Of a stretch of 5,766 nucleotides of DNA, positions 5,260-5,766 are shown one piece after another; position 1 is the first letter of the stretch, and every line of letters starts with the position of its first letter. A program made the translations under genes and the position numbers. The notes under the pieces were generated by a model, which worked only from the letters and a program-made list of their open reading frames with translations, was not told the DNA's origin and ran no database searches. Source of the stretch: Candidatus Aquicultor primus (GTDB lineage Bacteria; Actinomycetota; Aquicultoria; Aquicultorales; Aquicultoraceae); the NCBI GenBank assembly GCA_001767575.1, contig MELI01000035.1, positions 11,996 to 17,761 on the forward strand, written 5' to 3'.

Positions 5260-5766
5260 TTGTTCCTCTTGCGGCCACGGGTGGCGGATATTAAAATAAT
5301 CGGTTATTACCTGGGGAGGCTCATCCTAGGCATCGGCTACGCGATGCTGATACCGCTTATCCTCTCCCTTTTCAACCGGGAGTGGGCTCCGGCTATAGAT
5401 TTCGTTATTGCCGTGAGTCTATCGCTTATCATCGGCTACTTTTTGCAGATATTCTGCTACACCAGGCGCGAGATAGGCTGGGTGCACGGGGTTCTTGTCG
5501 TGCCCATCGCCTGGCTGGTCGCGATGACGCTGGGCGCGGTGCCCCTCTATCTGAGCGGCCACTTCGCGTCCTTTCTCGACGCCGCGTTCGACACGATGAG
5601 CGGTTTTGCGACGACGGGGCTTGCGCTCGTCCAGGACATGGACCACCTCTCCTACGGGCACAATCTCTGGCGGCACCTCACGATGTTTATCGGGGGACAG
5701 GGAATCGTCGTTATTACCATAACCCTTATGACCAGCGGCGCGGCCGGCATCTACGGTATGTACGTC
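5260..5766 (+). CDS. trkH: TrkH potassium channel/transporter, N-terminal part (runs off the window)
   Basis: The first 169 codons of the pore-forming Trk subunit are open to the right edge. TrkH carries K+ across the inner membrane as a pseudo-fourfold channel-like protein gated by the RCK ring. Visible parts are a first helix from about residue 13 (IIGYYLGRL) to 38, a second from about 46 to 66, and a third from about 75 to 98 after the REIGWVHG loop. The first pore loop follows, with DAAFDTMSGFATTGLAL (107-123), where TTG around Gly120 forms the first selectivity-filter strand. The next helix begins RHLTMFIGGQGIVV (138-151), matching the conserved W/F-GG-GI-V block of TrkH. The start is taken as TTG 5260 because GAGGTGG lies six bases upstream; GTG 5281 is the alternative. 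The start abuts the TAG of the microprotein in the same frame, which implies coupled re-initiation. Pore repeats two to four are beyond the window. Confidence 0.9.
   Translation, partial: MFLLRPRVADIKIIGYYLGRLILGIGYAMLIPLILSLFNREWAPAIDFVIAVSLSLIIGYFLQIFCYTRREIGWVHGVLVVPIAWLVAMTLGAVPLYLSGHFASFLDAAFDTMSGFATTGLALVQDMDHLSYGHNLWRHLTMFIGGQGIVVITITLMTSGAAGIYGMYV

Overview
This 5,766-base window is GC-rich bacterial chromosomal DNA. Every gene I can support lies on the + strand. The strongest taxonomic hint is the pair of separate single-RCK TrkA proteins of 228 and 220 residues. Their length, order and motifs (GCGRVG and GFD in the first, TGDD and VARVNDPRNE in the second) resemble the actinobacterial CeoB/CeoC pair rather than the fused two-RCK TrkA of enterobacteria. 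I infer an actinobacterium, perhaps a deep-branching one because trkH sits next to the pair. No rRNA marker is present to confirm this.

Layout: (1) positions 1-233 hold the 3' end of a membrane permease that resembles the YraQ/ArsP (DUF318) family. (2) 411-1718 is an AprX-like subtilisin (S8 peptidase) with a complete Asp-His-Asn-Ser active site and an N-terminal prodomain but no evident signal peptide. (3) 1821-3559 is a translationally coupled ABC-2 exporter: a DrrA-type ATPase starting at TTG, and a six-helix permease that overlaps it by ATGA. (4) 3560-3756 is a 197-base gap with a good sigma-70-type promoter and a weak terminator-like inverted repeat. (5) 3757-5766 is a tightly packed potassium-uptake operon: trkA1, trkA2, a 43-codon single-helix membrane microprotein, and the 5' part of trkH, which runs off the window.

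In the Trk operon the two RCK subunits should form the cytosolic nucleotide-sensing ring that gates the TrkH pore. The most interesting item is the small ORF at 5128-5259. It has its own Shine-Dalgarno sequence. It ends in TAG directly before the TTG start of trkH, and its last codons carry a strong Shine-Dalgarno for trkH. It is a candidate undescribed Trk accessory peptide, by analogy with KdpF of the Kdp system. The ABC exporter substrate and the protease target cannot be read from the sequence.

The 177-base gap at 234-410 holds the ribosome binding site of the protease gene, but I see no convincing promoter, terminator or small gene in it. I saw no RNA genes, mobile elements or CRISPR arrays.
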